Positions 17,527 to 26,064 of a DNA stretch of 64,000 nucleotides are shown piece by piece. Within the stretch, counting starts at the first letter, position 1, and each line of letters opens with the position of its first letter. Origin of the DNA: Candidatus Bathyarchaeota archaeon (GTDB lineage: Archaea > Thermoproteota > Bathyarchaeia > Bathyarchaeales > Bathycorpusculaceae); assembly GCA_026014615.1 (NCBI GenBank), contig JAOZHZ010000004.1:186001-250000 (forward strand), written 5' to 3'. Both the position numbers and the translations under genes were made by a program. The notes under the pieces are model-generated. The model did no database searches. It worked only from the letters and a program-made list of their open reading frames with translations, and had not been told where the DNA came from.

Positions 17527-19124
17527 AGACTTCTGATTCAACTAAAAAAAAGAAGGGAATAGGTCTTTTTGACATAGTAATCACGGGTCTAAGCGGCGCC
17601 ATAGGCTTTGAAATCTTTGTTCTCCTCAACTACGCGTACTTCCATCTGGCAGGACCAGACATTGTCTACGCTTTGGTGTTGGGAGGAATCATAAATCTCT
17701 TAATCATGCTCAGCTACGCGGAGCTCAGCTCAGCCATGCCGCTAATCGGTGGCGAATACACGTACATCAAAACTGCCTACGGAGGCTACATCGGATTCAT
17801 CGCAGGCTGCTTCAGGTGGCTAGCCAGCATATTCGCCGCAGCCTTAGCCGCCGTCGCGTTCGTTCTGCAACTTGCCTACTTGTTCTCGCTGGTTTCACCT
17901 CAACTTCAAACTGCAATTCTGAATCAATCATGGCTCATTGCAGTACTGATCGTTGCTATCCTCGGAGCAATAGAAATTAGAGGTTCACGCAAAATCGGAA
18001 GCCTAATAGTAATCGCGTTTCTACTGCTTTTCGCGGGATTCATAATCGGCGGAGTCCTCAGCGGATTAGGCGCCTCAAACACAGAAACCACCCTGTCTTT
18101 ACCGGCTGGGACAGCGGGAGTTTTCGCCGCCACAGTCTACCTTTTTCCAATGTTCATCGGAACAAGAGCCCTTGTTGCTGGCGCTGCCAGCGCCGAAAAA
18201 CCAAGAAAAGACATTCCCCGAGCTTTGATTCTGACATCGGTGTCAATAATTCCCCTTTACCTGTTGCTTGCTTTAGTCGCAGCAGCAACTGTGACACCCA
18301 CAGAAGCAGTCCAGCAGATTCCGCTTCTGAACCTTGCCGCCAACCGAATATTCGGAGACTACGGAGGAATAGTATTCGCCATTGCTGGAATGACAGCTTG
18401 TCTCTCTGCTTTGGGAACGTCTTTGTCTATTCAGTCAAGTATAGCGCGCGGGATGAGTCGCGACGGCTATTTCCCCAAGATTCTTTTATCGATTCAGTCC
18501 CGCTTTGGAACCTACTACGTTGCCGCCATTGTCGGTTCACTGCTCATTATGGCGTTAAGCGTGTTTGGCGACGTGCCGTTCCTTGGATACGCCGCCAGCT
18601 TCGGCTCACTTCTGGTCTTTGCATTGGTTAACCTTTCCCTCATAAAGTTAAGAAAAACTAAGCCGTACATGGATAGACCCTTCAAAACCCCGTTCTATCC
18701 GATTACACCAATAGTTGGTGTTATACTCTCTTTGGCGCTTCTTGTTATTCCAGTGATATTGGGCGACGGAAACGCATACGACGCTTTAGCGTCCAGCATT
18801 GGCATAACAGGCATCGTGTTAGCTTCGTATTACATACGAATGGCAGGTCGCTTCCGCATGCAAATAGCCTTAGGCGGCATAGGCATAGGGACCGGAATTG
18901 TACTGGGCGCCATCTCGTTGGCAAGCTTAGCAGGATTAACAACGTTTCTGCCCTTCATATCAAGCCACGTTCAAATCCTTTTCAGCATCGTGCTAATCGC
19001 CACAGGATACTATAATTTAACCGCTCACAACAGAAAAAACAAAACAGAAAAAGAAGAAGAACAAACAGGACTTGCAGGGCTATTTGAGTATCTGGTTAAA
19101 AGATTCAAACTCGCCATCGGATAA
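17523..19124 (+). CDS. APC-superfamily amino-acid/polyamine permease
   Basis: 533 residues, about 12-13 membrane segments. Start at ATG 17523, with GGGAG 7 bases upstream; the frame runs back to TTG 17505 but the coupled ATGA overlap and ribosome site decide for 17523. Family marks: LFDIVITGLSGAIGFEIF in TM1, LSYAELSSAMPLIGGEYTYI (TM2 region), GAASAEKPRKDIPRAL and SIQSSIARGMSRDGYFP, as in APC amino-acid transporters. The hydrophilic tail is Lys/Glu-rich. The transported substrate cannot be told. The last 45 bases overlap the 3' end of the convergent coiled-coil gene. Confidence 0.9.
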   Translation: MKTSDSTKKKKGIGLFDIVITGLSGAIGFEIFVLLNYAYFHLAGPDIVYALVLGGIINLLIMLSYAELSSAMPLIGGEYTYIKTAYGGYIGFIAGCFRWLASIFAAALAAVAFVLQLAYLFSLVSPQLQTAILNQSWLIAVLIVAILGAIEIRGSRKIGSLIVIAFLLLFAGFIIGGVLSGLGASNTETTLSLPAGTAGVFAATVYLFPMFIGTRALVAGAASAEKPRKDIPRALILTSVSIIPLYLLLALVAAATVTPTEAVQQIPLLNLAANRIFGDYGGIVFAIAGMTACLSALGTSLSIQSSIARGMSRDGYFPKILLSIQSRFGTYYVAAIVGSLLIMALSVFGDVPFLGYAASFGSLLVFALVNLSLIKLRKTKPYMDRPFKTPFYPITPIVGVILSLALLVIPVILGDGNAYDALASSIGITGIVLASYYIRMAGRFRMQIALGGIGIGTGIVLGAISLASLAGLTTFLPFISSHVQILFSIVLIATGYYNLTAHNRKNKTEKEEEQTGLAGLFEYLVKRFKLAIG

Positions 19125-20699
19125 CCACCCATCAATCCACAGCTTATTCAAGCCCTTCGTGATTGACTCAACCGCCTCTGCAGACTTAATCAGGTTTGCT
19201 TTACGGCAAGCTTCGTCAATCTCATGGCTGAAGGCTATGTCTTCGCTCAGTAAGCCTAGAAAGTGGTTCAGCAAAGAAACGATTTTTTGTGAACGCGGCT
19301 GGAAAAGGTAAGTAATCTTTTTCTTGCCGAAACCTCTTAATCGGGCACCTAAACCGTCATTGCCCGAAATTGAAGGTGCAAAATACATGCATCTCATGTT
19401 TGGTCCAGACTGGTAACAAGTAAGATAAAAGGGCATGTAGACAAGATGATTGCGTGTTTGCTCCTGCCTGAGCCCAAGGTTGTCAAAGTTATCTAAGGCT
19501 GCTGCACTGATTTTAGTTAGCTTGTCAATCTTACCGATGATCGTTGAGGTGTAGTCCTCGATTCGTTCCATCTCGTCTTTGCAGGCCTTTATTTCCGCGT
19601 CACGATGAGATTCGAGTTCTATCAGCTCGTTTCCCGCAGCTTTCAAGGTTTCATCATTTTCTTCTTTTAACTGAAATAGGGCGTTTTTCTTATTCTCTTG
19701 AGTTTCTTCTACCTTTGTTTCAAGGCTTCTAATAGCAATTTTTGTAGTTGGCAGTTGTTGCTTTAGCGCTTCTTTCTTTTCCTTCAGCTTGAACTCAGCG
19801 TTTTCATCTTTGTTCACAAGAGCAGTTTTTATTTCGTTATCGATGTCAACGATTTCAGATCCAATGTCTTCAGCAGTCTTTTGCAGGGTTATGATTTCTT
19901 TATGTAAGCCAATTAGTTCCTGCTCAAACTGGTCAGATAACTCAGTGACTTTATCAGAGTATTCTTTGTTTATCTGTGCTCTTTTTTCGGCTACAATAGT
20001 TTTAATTTCATCGATTTGCTCGCCGAACTTATCTTCGGTAGCTTTGATCTCGTCACGTAACCCTGCTAAAGCTTTTTCGGATTGCTGATCCAAAGTCTTG
20101 ATTACCAAATTAAGTTCTGCAAGGTCATTTTCAAGCTTTGAACGCAGGTTTTCAAGGGCTTTAAGAGTTTCCACGATTTGCTTTTCATCTTGTGCAGGCG
20201 ACACCAAGACACCGTTAACCGCAGCATCTGTTGTTTGTGCCTCCTTGGAGTATGCTATGAATTCGTTTAGAAACTCAACGTCGGTGATTAATCCATCTAT
20301 GCTTTGAGTTTGTTCTTCTTCAGAGTTCTGGAAGTAGTTCAGGTTGTCAGAAAGAAAACTTGCATACGCTTGACGCGAAGAAGCCAACTGAGTCAGGTTA
20401 TCTTTGAAGGCTTTTGTGTCTGGTAAAGCAGGATACGCAGTGGTGTGCGAGGACAAGTTTAAGCCGTCGAAAAGCAAAGTTAAATCTCTAAAAGGAACAA
20501 TCCAAAACGGGTAATACACCTCAGACACGTAAACTATTTTTTCAGGGGCTTGCTTTCTAAAGAGCCCGCCGCCTTTCGCGCGGTCCAATTCGGCTAAACA
20601 AAAAACGGTGGCGTTCTCAATTTCCTCTTCTAAGGTGCCGTCCCCCATTTGACGCATCGAAATGAAAGGAAGTAAAGTTTTCTGAATATCGTTAGACAC
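19080..20699 (-). CDS. Long coiled-coil protein with conserved ends, unknown family
   Basis: 539 residues. The N-terminal 110 residues form a mixed fold with KIVYVSEVYYPFWIVPF and LTLLFDGLNL. Residues of about 165-390 are a long, uninterrupted heptad region (ENLRSKLENDLAELNLVIK and onward). The C-terminal 140 residues are globular again, with LVYMPFYLTCYQSGPNMRCM and GLGARLRGFGKKKITYLFQP. The layout, two globular ends on a coiled-coil rod, recalls scaffold or SMC-like designs, but I see no Walker motifs. It is soluble and strongly coding in character. Its 3' end overlaps the permease by 45 bases. Confidence 0.8.
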   Translation of the reverse strand: MSNDIQKTLLPFISMRQMGDGTLEEEIENATVFCLAELDRAKGGGLFRKQAPEKIVYVSEVYYPFWIVPFRDLTLLFDGLNLSSHTTAYPALPDTKAFKDNLTQLASSRQAYASFLSDNLNYFQNSEEEQTQSIDGLITDVEFLNEFIAYSKEAQTTDAAVNGVLVSPAQDEKQIVETLKALENLRSKLENDLAELNLVIKTLDQQSEKALAGLRDEIKATEDKFGEQIDEIKTIVAEKRAQINKEYSDKVTELSDQFEQELIGLHKEIITLQKTAEDIGSEIVDIDNEIKTALVNKDENAEFKLKEKKEALKQQLPTTKIAIRSLETKVEETQENKKNALFQLKEENDETLKAAGNELIELESHRDAEIKACKDEMERIEDYTSTIIGKIDKLTKISAAALDNFDNLGLRQEQTRNHLVYMPFYLTCYQSGPNMRCMYFAPSISGNDGLGARLRGFGKKKITYLFQPRSQKIVSLLNHFLGLLSEDIAFSHEIDEACRKANLIKSAEAVESITKGLNKLWIDGWLSDGEFESFNQILK

Positions 20700-20849
20700 A
20701 GTATCATCCGTTTATGCTTAGTTTTGTTGAGTCTATTGTTGACGCTGCATAGATTTATAATTTGCGAACGAACATTTTGCGGATTTTAAGGGGTTAACTT
20801 ATCACAAACGTTTTATCGATGGCGAGCTAATTTCATTGATGAAGCCGTT

Positions 20850-21200
20850 TTGGGGGAGTTCTTAATCTCGGAAGACGAAAAGAAAAAGGAAATAACCGTA
20901 AAAGCCCCTTCGAGACCAGTTGTTACTCCCGAGGAGAAAGCAAAAAAAGCCGCTGAAAGAGCGCTGGAAGAAGAAAGATACGGAGTGTTGGGGGTTCCAA
21001 AAAGAATCGGTAAGTACTTGGGGGGCGTTTCTCTAACTACAGGCGTCATGCTTATTTTTCTCTTAGGGTACACGGGTTTATCGGGGCAGCCCAATTTAGT
21101 GTTATTGCCTTCAGGTTCGTCTTTGCCGTCTGTGGGGTTGTGGCTGTTTGTGGGATTAATCAGCGTTATTGTTGGTTTTCTTTTGGTGGGAAGCGAATAA
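20850..21200 (+). CDS. Small membrane protein with charged N-terminus
   Basis: 116 residues from TTG 20850 (start uncertain; no ATG in frame nearby). Residues 1-45 are highly charged (EDEKKKE, PEEKAKKAAERALEEERYG), followed by two hydrophobic segments at about 58-75 and 90-112 with a short PSGSSLPS loop. No family recognised. Its 3' end overlaps the convergent gene at 21156 by 45 bases. Confidence 0.6.
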   Translation: MGEFLISEDEKKKEITVKAPSRPVVTPEEKAKKAAERALEEERYGVLGVPKRIGKYLGGVSLTTGVMLIFLLGYTGLSGQPNLVLLPSGSSLPSVGLWLFVGLISVIVGFLLVGSE

Positions 21201-21422
21201 GCTAATTTTTTTACCTTCTAAAACCAGCAGGAGCCCACACGCCACATCCAACAGGGCTACAACAAAAGCAATTGCCATCGCTAACCCGCTTTGAAAGACA
21301 AGTCCAAGATTTGTTGTTCCAGTCGCGTTCAGAACCGTGGACACCAGAATAAGTAAACCTGTAAAGGACACAAACCCGCCTAAGGCGATCTTCAGTCGTT
21401 GAGTGCCCGAAAAGACCGGCAT
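21156..21422 (-). CDS. Small two-helix membrane protein
   Basis: 88 residues with two hydrophobic segments (about 10-30 and 42-67) and a basic Asn-rich tail ending KKTNNNAD. ATG start. No family recognised. The C-terminal coding region overlaps the convergent gene at 20850 by 45 bases, so the two cannot both evolve freely there; both nevertheless look like two-helix membrane proteins. Confidence 0.5.
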   Translation of the reverse strand: MPVFSGTQRLKIALGGFVSFTGLLILVSTVLNATGTTNLGLVFQSGLAMAIAFVVALLDVACGLLLVLEGKKISLFASHQKKTNNNAD

Positions 21423-21515
21423 TGTTCACACACACTATTGTGTTTGTGTGTAGGTTAGAAATAACTCTTTTGCAAAAAAGCTAATCACAAAAAAAGAAAA
21501 AGGGTTGTTTTTGGT

Positions 21516-24140
21516 TTATCTGCGTCGCAGGATGATAACTGCGGCTGCCGCAACTATAACGATGACAGCTATGGCGATAGCTATGTATGTTGTTGCAGGC
21601 ATTTGGCTTGTCGGTGCAGGAGCTTCAGAAGGTGATGGACTCACTGGGCTTGGGCTTGCGGGTGTTGCTGATGCTGCGCCTACACCAACATAGGTTGTGG
21701 CGTCTGAACTGCCATAGGCTCCGGAGCCTGCGAAGGTTGCGGTGATCTTGTATGTTCCTTCTGCTGGTGGGGTCCATGTTAATCCGTAGTTGCCGTTTGA
21801 GTCACTGCATGCTTCGCCAATGGTGTGTGTGTTACCGTTCTGGTCAAGCGCAGTTAACTGTACGACGACACCGACTGCATCTGTTGGTTTGGGTCTTTGC
21901 TGGTATAGGTATTCCATCCATGCCTCTTGATCAGCGTCTGAAATTGCTGGTGTGCCTTTTGCACCTTCAGACTGGTCAGTAACCGTACCCTGAATCATGA
22001 CTGCAGCGCCATTAGCAATGACTGCGGGTGAAGCTGTGACGGCGGTTTCGCTTGGGCCTTTACCATAACAGTAGATTTGATTATCAAAGTTGTCTAATGC
22101 TACTAAATAGCCGTCGGCAATTGCAGGGTTGTTTGCCCAACACTGAATCTTCCAGAGTAGGGTTCCGTCGTTTATGTCAACACACCACATGTGAGCGTCG
22201 CGTCTAAGCGGCATTGATGGGGAGTGCTCACTCGAATACAAATAGATCTTGTCGTCAGCAATTGCACCCAACGAAAGCGGCGTGTTTTCGTAGTAGCCTT
22301 CAAAACCGACAGTACCACTCTGCCACTTCCACAAAACATCACCAGTCCGAATATTGTAGGCAATTAATTCTCCGCCATAGCCGTAAGACAGGAGTTTGTC
22401 TCCATAGATTGAAGTGCTCATGCCATAGAACTGCCATTGTGCTTCGGGTTCTTCGGTCATCCAAAGCTGCTCCATTGTGTCTAGGTCGTATGCCCATCTG
22501 TTGCGAGTAATTGATTCACTAAAGAGGAATACGCCGTTTGCGGAATCAACTTGTGGACCAGACATCTTACCGTAACCGAAGATACCGCCGACTGAGTCGT
22601 CAACCGCTGTGTGAGGTGGTGTGAAAGTCTTGTTCCACAAAAGTTCGCCTATTGCACCTTTTGTTGGGTCAAGGTTCAAAGCCCACAGGTTTCCATCCAT
22701 TGTGACGGTGTCGTTATTCTTGCCTGGAGTTCCGCCGATGATTTGGACGCCTGGAACAATCTCGTAGATGCTGCCTTGCACATCTGGAATAGATACGTTC
22801 AGTGAGAAGCCGTAGTTGCCGTTAAAGGTAACGTTCAGATAAGGTCTCCACATCCAGTATTGGTTTGTGTCATATTTTGTGCGGTACCATAGAGCCTGTG
22901 TTGTGTTCCACACTGTCAAGCGTTTGTCATTGTCTGCACCTGCAATGTTGTAGTAGAGTATGCTTCCATCTTTACCAACAACTTGAGTGCCTCTGGCTGA
23001 TACGTTTGCTATGCTGCAGATGTAGTTACCTGTGAAAGCGTCGAACATCCTCCAAGTTGTTTGCGCACCAGCTCCGCCGTATGTACTGCCTGATTGACCA
23101 GTGCTCCATAGGTACGAGAATCCACCGTGTTGGTTAGGCAACTCGATATCAAGCACTTGCCCGAAGTTTAGTACATCACCAGTTAATGCGCCAGTAAAGT
23201 CGAATCCAGTTCCTGATTCTGGATAGTTATGGCCTGAGCCGCTTACTGAACCAGTGGTGTTGTGGAAGTATAGTTCTTCGCCTGTGCGTAGGTCAAGACA
23301 GTACCAGCCGAATCGCGGGTTTACGTTAACGTTGTAGTAGAGTCTTCCGTTAAGGATGATGGGGGGGTTAAGTCCGAAAGTTTCGTATGACAAACCAGTG
23401 TAGTAGCCGATTTGACCTGTCTCTCCACCCATTATGCCTCCATCCCAGTAGGGTCGAGTCCACATAACGTGTGCGGTTGAGGGACCAGTGCTGTATGCAT
23501 TGATGCGGTCGTTGTTGTGTCCAGGTGCGGTTATGCCCCACCAGTTGCCTGCAACTTGCCACCAATCACGATTAGCACCGTAAATTGGGCGCGTCCAGTA
23601 ACCGTCAGGCAGTGGAGTTTCTGGATATGCTTCAATTGGTGATTGCTGCGCCGTCACAAAGACGGGGTCACTTTGGCTTGGCAAGTAAGTGTCGTTAATG
23701 TAAGCTGCGCCTTGGTAGTAACCTTCAGGTGGAACGGGTTCACCAGTTAATACGTCCCCTGGGAAGGTCATATAGAACTCATAGGTTCCGACCTGATCAG
23801 GACCGTAATATGTGAATACTGAACCAACAGGGTCAGATGTGAAAGGCCCTACGGTTTCAGTTGTTCCGTCAGGTTTAGTAACATGAAGTTCAATACCGTC
23901 CCATCTGTCACCATAGGCTCCAACTGCCGTATATGGGTAGTCGTTAAGCCACATGACAAGGGTTATTGGTTCGTTCAAGCCCACCGTTGATGGTGAAGCA
24001 CTGATGTATGACCACGTTGGGATATCTATTGGAGGGTCATGTGCTGCGGCGCTTGGCAGAACTGCAAATACCGTACTAAAGACCAGCAATAGGAGTAGCG
24101 CGGTTGCTGCAAAACTAATTTTTCTCTCTACAAATTTCAT
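21516..24140 (-). CDS. Secreted PQQ-like propeller protein with C-terminal anchor
   Basis: 874 residues. Signal peptide at 1-34 (hydrophobic LLLLLVFSTVFAV, ending SAAAHDPP). An Ig-like region (about 40-170) precedes a beta-propeller of about 450 residues with repeated blades such as DGSILYYN, DLDTMEQLWMT and DINDGTLLWKIQC, the PQQ-like/quinoprotein repeat type. A second Ig-like domain (about 690-820, with WTPPAEGTYKITATFAG), a Ser/Pro-rich stalk and a final membrane helix ending ILRRR anchor it. It is outside the cell, probably as an S-layer-associated or binding protein. The ATG is preceded by AAGGAGAGAA. Confidence 0.85.
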   Translation of the reverse strand: MKFVERKISFAATALLLLLVFSTVFAVLPSAAAHDPPIDIPTWSYISASPSTVGLNEPITLVMWLNDYPYTAVGAYGDRWDGIELHVTKPDGTTETVGPFTSDPVGSVFTYYGPDQVGTYEFYMTFPGDVLTGEPVPPEGYYQGAAYINDTYLPSQSDPVFVTAQQSPIEAYPETPLPDGYWTRPIYGANRDWWQVAGNWWGITAPGHNNDRINAYSTGPSTAHVMWTRPYWDGGIMGGETGQIGYYTGLSYETFGLNPPIILNGRLYYNVNVNPRFGWYCLDLRTGEELYFHNTTGSVSGSGHNYPESGTGFDFTGALTGDVLNFGQVLDIELPNQHGGFSYLWSTGQSGSTYGGAGAQTTWRMFDAFTGNYICSIANVSARGTQVVGKDGSILYYNIAGADNDKRLTVWNTTQALWYRTKYDTNQYWMWRPYLNVTFNGNYGFSLNVSIPDVQGSIYEIVPGVQIIGGTPGKNNDTVTMDGNLWALNLDPTKGAIGELLWNKTFTPPHTAVDDSVGGIFGYGKMSGPQVDSANGVFLFSESITRNRWAYDLDTMEQLWMTEEPEAQWQFYGMSTSIYGDKLLSYGYGGELIAYNIRTGDVLWKWQSGTVGFEGYYENTPLSLGAIADDKIYLYSSEHSPSMPLRRDAHMWCVDINDGTLLWKIQCWANNPAIADGYLVALDNFDNQIYCYGKGPSETAVTASPAVIANGAAVMIQGTVTDQSEGAKGTPAISDADQEAWMEYLYQQRPKPTDAVGVVVQLTALDQNGNTHTIGEACSDSNGNYGLTWTPPAEGTYKITATFAGSGAYGSSDATTYVGVGAASATPASPSPVSPSPSEAPAPTSQMPATTYIAIAIAVIVIVAAAAVIILRRR

Positions 24141-24180
24141 ATCGTTCTCTCCTTAAGATAAAAAGAAAAGGAAACTCAAC

Positions 24181-24190
24181 GTATATAAAA
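24181..24190 (-). promoter_or_regulatory. TATA box of the propeller gene
   Basis: On the minus strand this reads TTTTATATAC, about 40-50 bases before the ATG at 24140 and matching the two amt promoters. It implies a short leader that contains the ribosome site. Confidence 0.6.
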
Positions 24191-24524
24191 CTTATCTGAA
24201 TCCATCTTTTTTCCCAGCGGGATCATATAAACACTTCGGCGAACCTAGAGGAATTTCCTTGTATAACAATGATAATTCCAAACCAAAAACAACGAAGCCC
24301 CCAGCATAGCATTAAACAGAAAGCCCACCGAAACGCATTCACCCATCAAATACACTTACCCCACTCAAACAAGCCAGAGGTATACACCCATTCAAACCGT
24401 CATTTGTAATACGTAAATATTGAAAGGCAGCAAGCAGGCTTTACTTCAAGGATGTAACTTCGTGCAAAAAGCGTTTTATAGCCAAGTTAGGTTGAAAACA
24501 TTTCCAGCCGCAATTATTCATTTT
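24191..24524. other. Non-coding stretch
   Basis: I see no convincing gene, repeat or structured element here on either strand; it is AT-rich and broken by stops in all frames. Confidence 0.5.
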
Positions 24525-24653
24525 TCATTTTCCTGAAACTTTTTTCGCGACCTTTTTTGTTTCATCCTCTGTTTTTCTTACGGCGCTTTTAGTGCCTTCA
24601 GCTGCTTTCTTTGTCGCTTCTTCAGTTTTCTTTGCTTTATTCAAAACTGACAA
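24525..24653 (-). CDS. 42-residue Lys-rich small protein
   Basis: Starts at TTG 24653 and ends at TGA 24525. The sequence begins MSVLNKAKKTEEATKKAAEG and is about one third Lys with many Ala, Glu and Thr, giving an amphipathic single helix. The ribosome site is GGAGGTGA (plus-strand 24658-24665), an apparently perfect complement of the 16S 3' end, 4 bases before the start. That, and the sharp coding character, make it a likely real gene despite its size. It resembles short Lys/Ala-rich nucleic-acid-binding or apolipophorin/LEA-like helices, but no family can be assigned. Confidence 0.65.
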   Translation of the reverse strand: MSVLNKAKKTEEATKKAAEGTKSAVRKTEDETKKVAKKVSGK

Positions 24654-24666
24654 AAGTTCACCTCCC

Positions 24667-25064
24667 TTGAAGGCGTTCCATTCTTATCGCTGTAGGAGAT
24701 GAGGGGAGCTAAGATAAAGATATGTGACTGCGCCCATATTACCACAGACACAAGCCTGTAAAACAGAGCATACTTATCTACTGTTCAAACATTTTAGGCT
24801 CTATTGAGCACCTGATCAAGAAGACACAGCAGTAAGTTCTGTTTGTTGGTTTTGGTATTGCTGATTTTCCTGCCTGTAACTCGAGTGTTCGCGTTAAGTG
24901 AGACTGCACCAGTTATATGAAAAATCAGGTATCTTATGTTTTTTTAAGTATAGGTTCAGTGCAGAATTTTCTGATTGTCTTGTTTGGTTTCAAATTTGGA
25001 GATATGTTGATTGCAGCATATTTCGTGGTCTGTTAGTCCGAAACATTAATTAGAGCATATCGAT
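24667..25064. other. Non-coding stretch
   Basis: No gene, repeat or RNA structure that I can support lies here. It leads into the operator-like repeat at 25065. Confidence 0.45.
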
Positions 25065-25096
25065 TATTCGATATATCGCTTAACCGATATCGAATA
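25065..25096. promoter_or_regulatory. Operator-like inverted repeat, copy 1
   Basis: Arms TATTCGATAT and ATATCGAATA are perfect inverses around a 12-base core with CGCTTAACCG, 32 bases in all. The same element, with two mismatched arm positions, stands directly before the PadR gene at 26020. It lies 337 bases before the MntR-like gene and just before the gene remnant at 25150, so it may once have controlled that gene. Confidence 0.6.
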
Positions 25097-25149
25097 TACG
25101 ATAGTGAACATGGGCGCGCAGTCATCAATGACGAAGAAACATTCAAGAC

Positions 25150-25327
25150 ATGAACATCTTTCGGAAGGGAAGCATACCCGACGACGAAATAATTCCTCCT
25201 GCGACTAACCCACCTCAACCTCAAGAAATGCATTGCCTCACACAATAAGGCCAAGAAGTGGAAAAACAACATCGACAGCCTCATTCGTTATAGATGCAGG
25301 CAGCAATCGAAGCCGAAAAGACCCTAA
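25150..25327 (+). pseudogene. Possible decayed small gene after the first operator
   Basis: ATG 25150 opens MNIFRKGSIPDDEII, and a frame change near 25190 then allows LRLTHLNLKKCIASHNKAKK and a continuing basic helix down to TAA 25325. Each part looks protein-like, but no single frame joins them. It may be a remnant of a small helical protein once driven by the operator at 25065. The evidence is only composition and position, so this is tentative. Confidence 0.25.
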
Positions 25328-25432
25328 CACAAGTCAACTATTGAAACATAAACACAATTGAAAAGCCCACCGTCAAACAGCCCAGAAAAGCAGCGTCAAA
25401 ACCTGCAAGTCGCAAAAAGTGGTGACAAAACC

Positions 25433-25960
25433 ATGGCAAAATATATGGTTGCTCCAAAGGCAAGTACAATAATCAAAGGAGAACAAGTTGTCAGACTTAG
25501 CACAACTAAGGAAACGTATATTGAAACAATAGACACCTTGACGAAAAGACGGGGCTATGCCGCAGTAACTGACATTGCAAAAGAGCTTGGTGTCAGGCCA
25601 TCTACCGTATCAAGCATGTTACAAAATCTTGACGCAATAGAATTTGTAAAGTACACTCCTTACCGGAACGCTCTTTTGACCAGAAAGGGCAAGAGCCTCG
25701 CGAGTTTCCTTGAACAATCTCAAAAATATTTGAAATCTATGTTCAAGTTATTGGGTGTAAATGAAGATGTTGCGCAAGAAGATGCCTACGCCATAGAACA
25801 TATAATTCACGTATCAACGTTAGAGAAACTTTCAAGGTTTGTCGAATTCCTACAGAATACTTCCCAGGGTGCTATCTTGCGGGAATGCTTCAAAAACCAC
25901 GAGCAACTCAAGGAATCTCCCCCAAAAGTTCCCCTTCATGAAAGAAAAATGCCTCAATAG
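25433..25960 (+). CDS. MntR/DtxR-type metal-dependent regulator
   Basis: 175 residues from ATG 25433, with GGTGA 7 bases upstream; the open frame extends to TTG 25358. Residues of about 25-80 form the winged helix (ETYIETIDTLTKRRG, VTDIAKELGVRPSTVSSMLQ, and the wing YTPYRNALLTRKGKSLA). The dimerisation/metal region follows, with EDAYAIEHIIH, where Glu, Glu-His and His occupy the positions that bind metal in MntR/IdeR. It has no SH3-like third domain, so it is MntR-like in size. It likely represses metal-uptake genes when Mn or Fe is bound; no transporter is adjacent. It precedes a PadR gene. Confidence 0.85.
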   Translation: MAKYMVAPKASTIIKGEQVVRLSTTKETYIETIDTLTKRRGYAAVTDIAKELGVRPSTVSSMLQNLDAIEFVKYTPYRNALLTRKGKSLASFLEQSQKYLKSMFKLLGVNEDVAQEDAYAIEHIIHVSTLEKLSRFVEFLQNTSQGAILRECFKNHEQLKESPPKVPLHERKMPQ

Positions 25961-26019
25961 ATACGCTTCACAAACCTCGAGTTATCGATTGACCGTAAAG
26001 ATTTAATAAAACCATCAGT

Positions 26020-26051
26020 TATTCGACATATCGGTTAAACGATATCAAATA
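26020..26051. promoter_or_regulatory. Operator-like inverted repeat, copy 2
   Basis: Arms TATTCGACAT and ATATCAAATA around a core with CGGTTAAACG; 8 of 10 arm positions pair. It matches the repeat at 25065 in length, arms and core. It ends 13 bases before the PadR ATG at 26065, where a bound protein would block transcription or initiation, so autoregulation is likely. Confidence 0.65.
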
Positions 26052-26064
26052 GGCTATATGCACA

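Noticed and set aside
25033..25284. 84-residue minus-strand frame over the first operator
   Set aside because: It spans the perfect inverted repeat and an AT-rich control region, and its residues do not form a credible protein.
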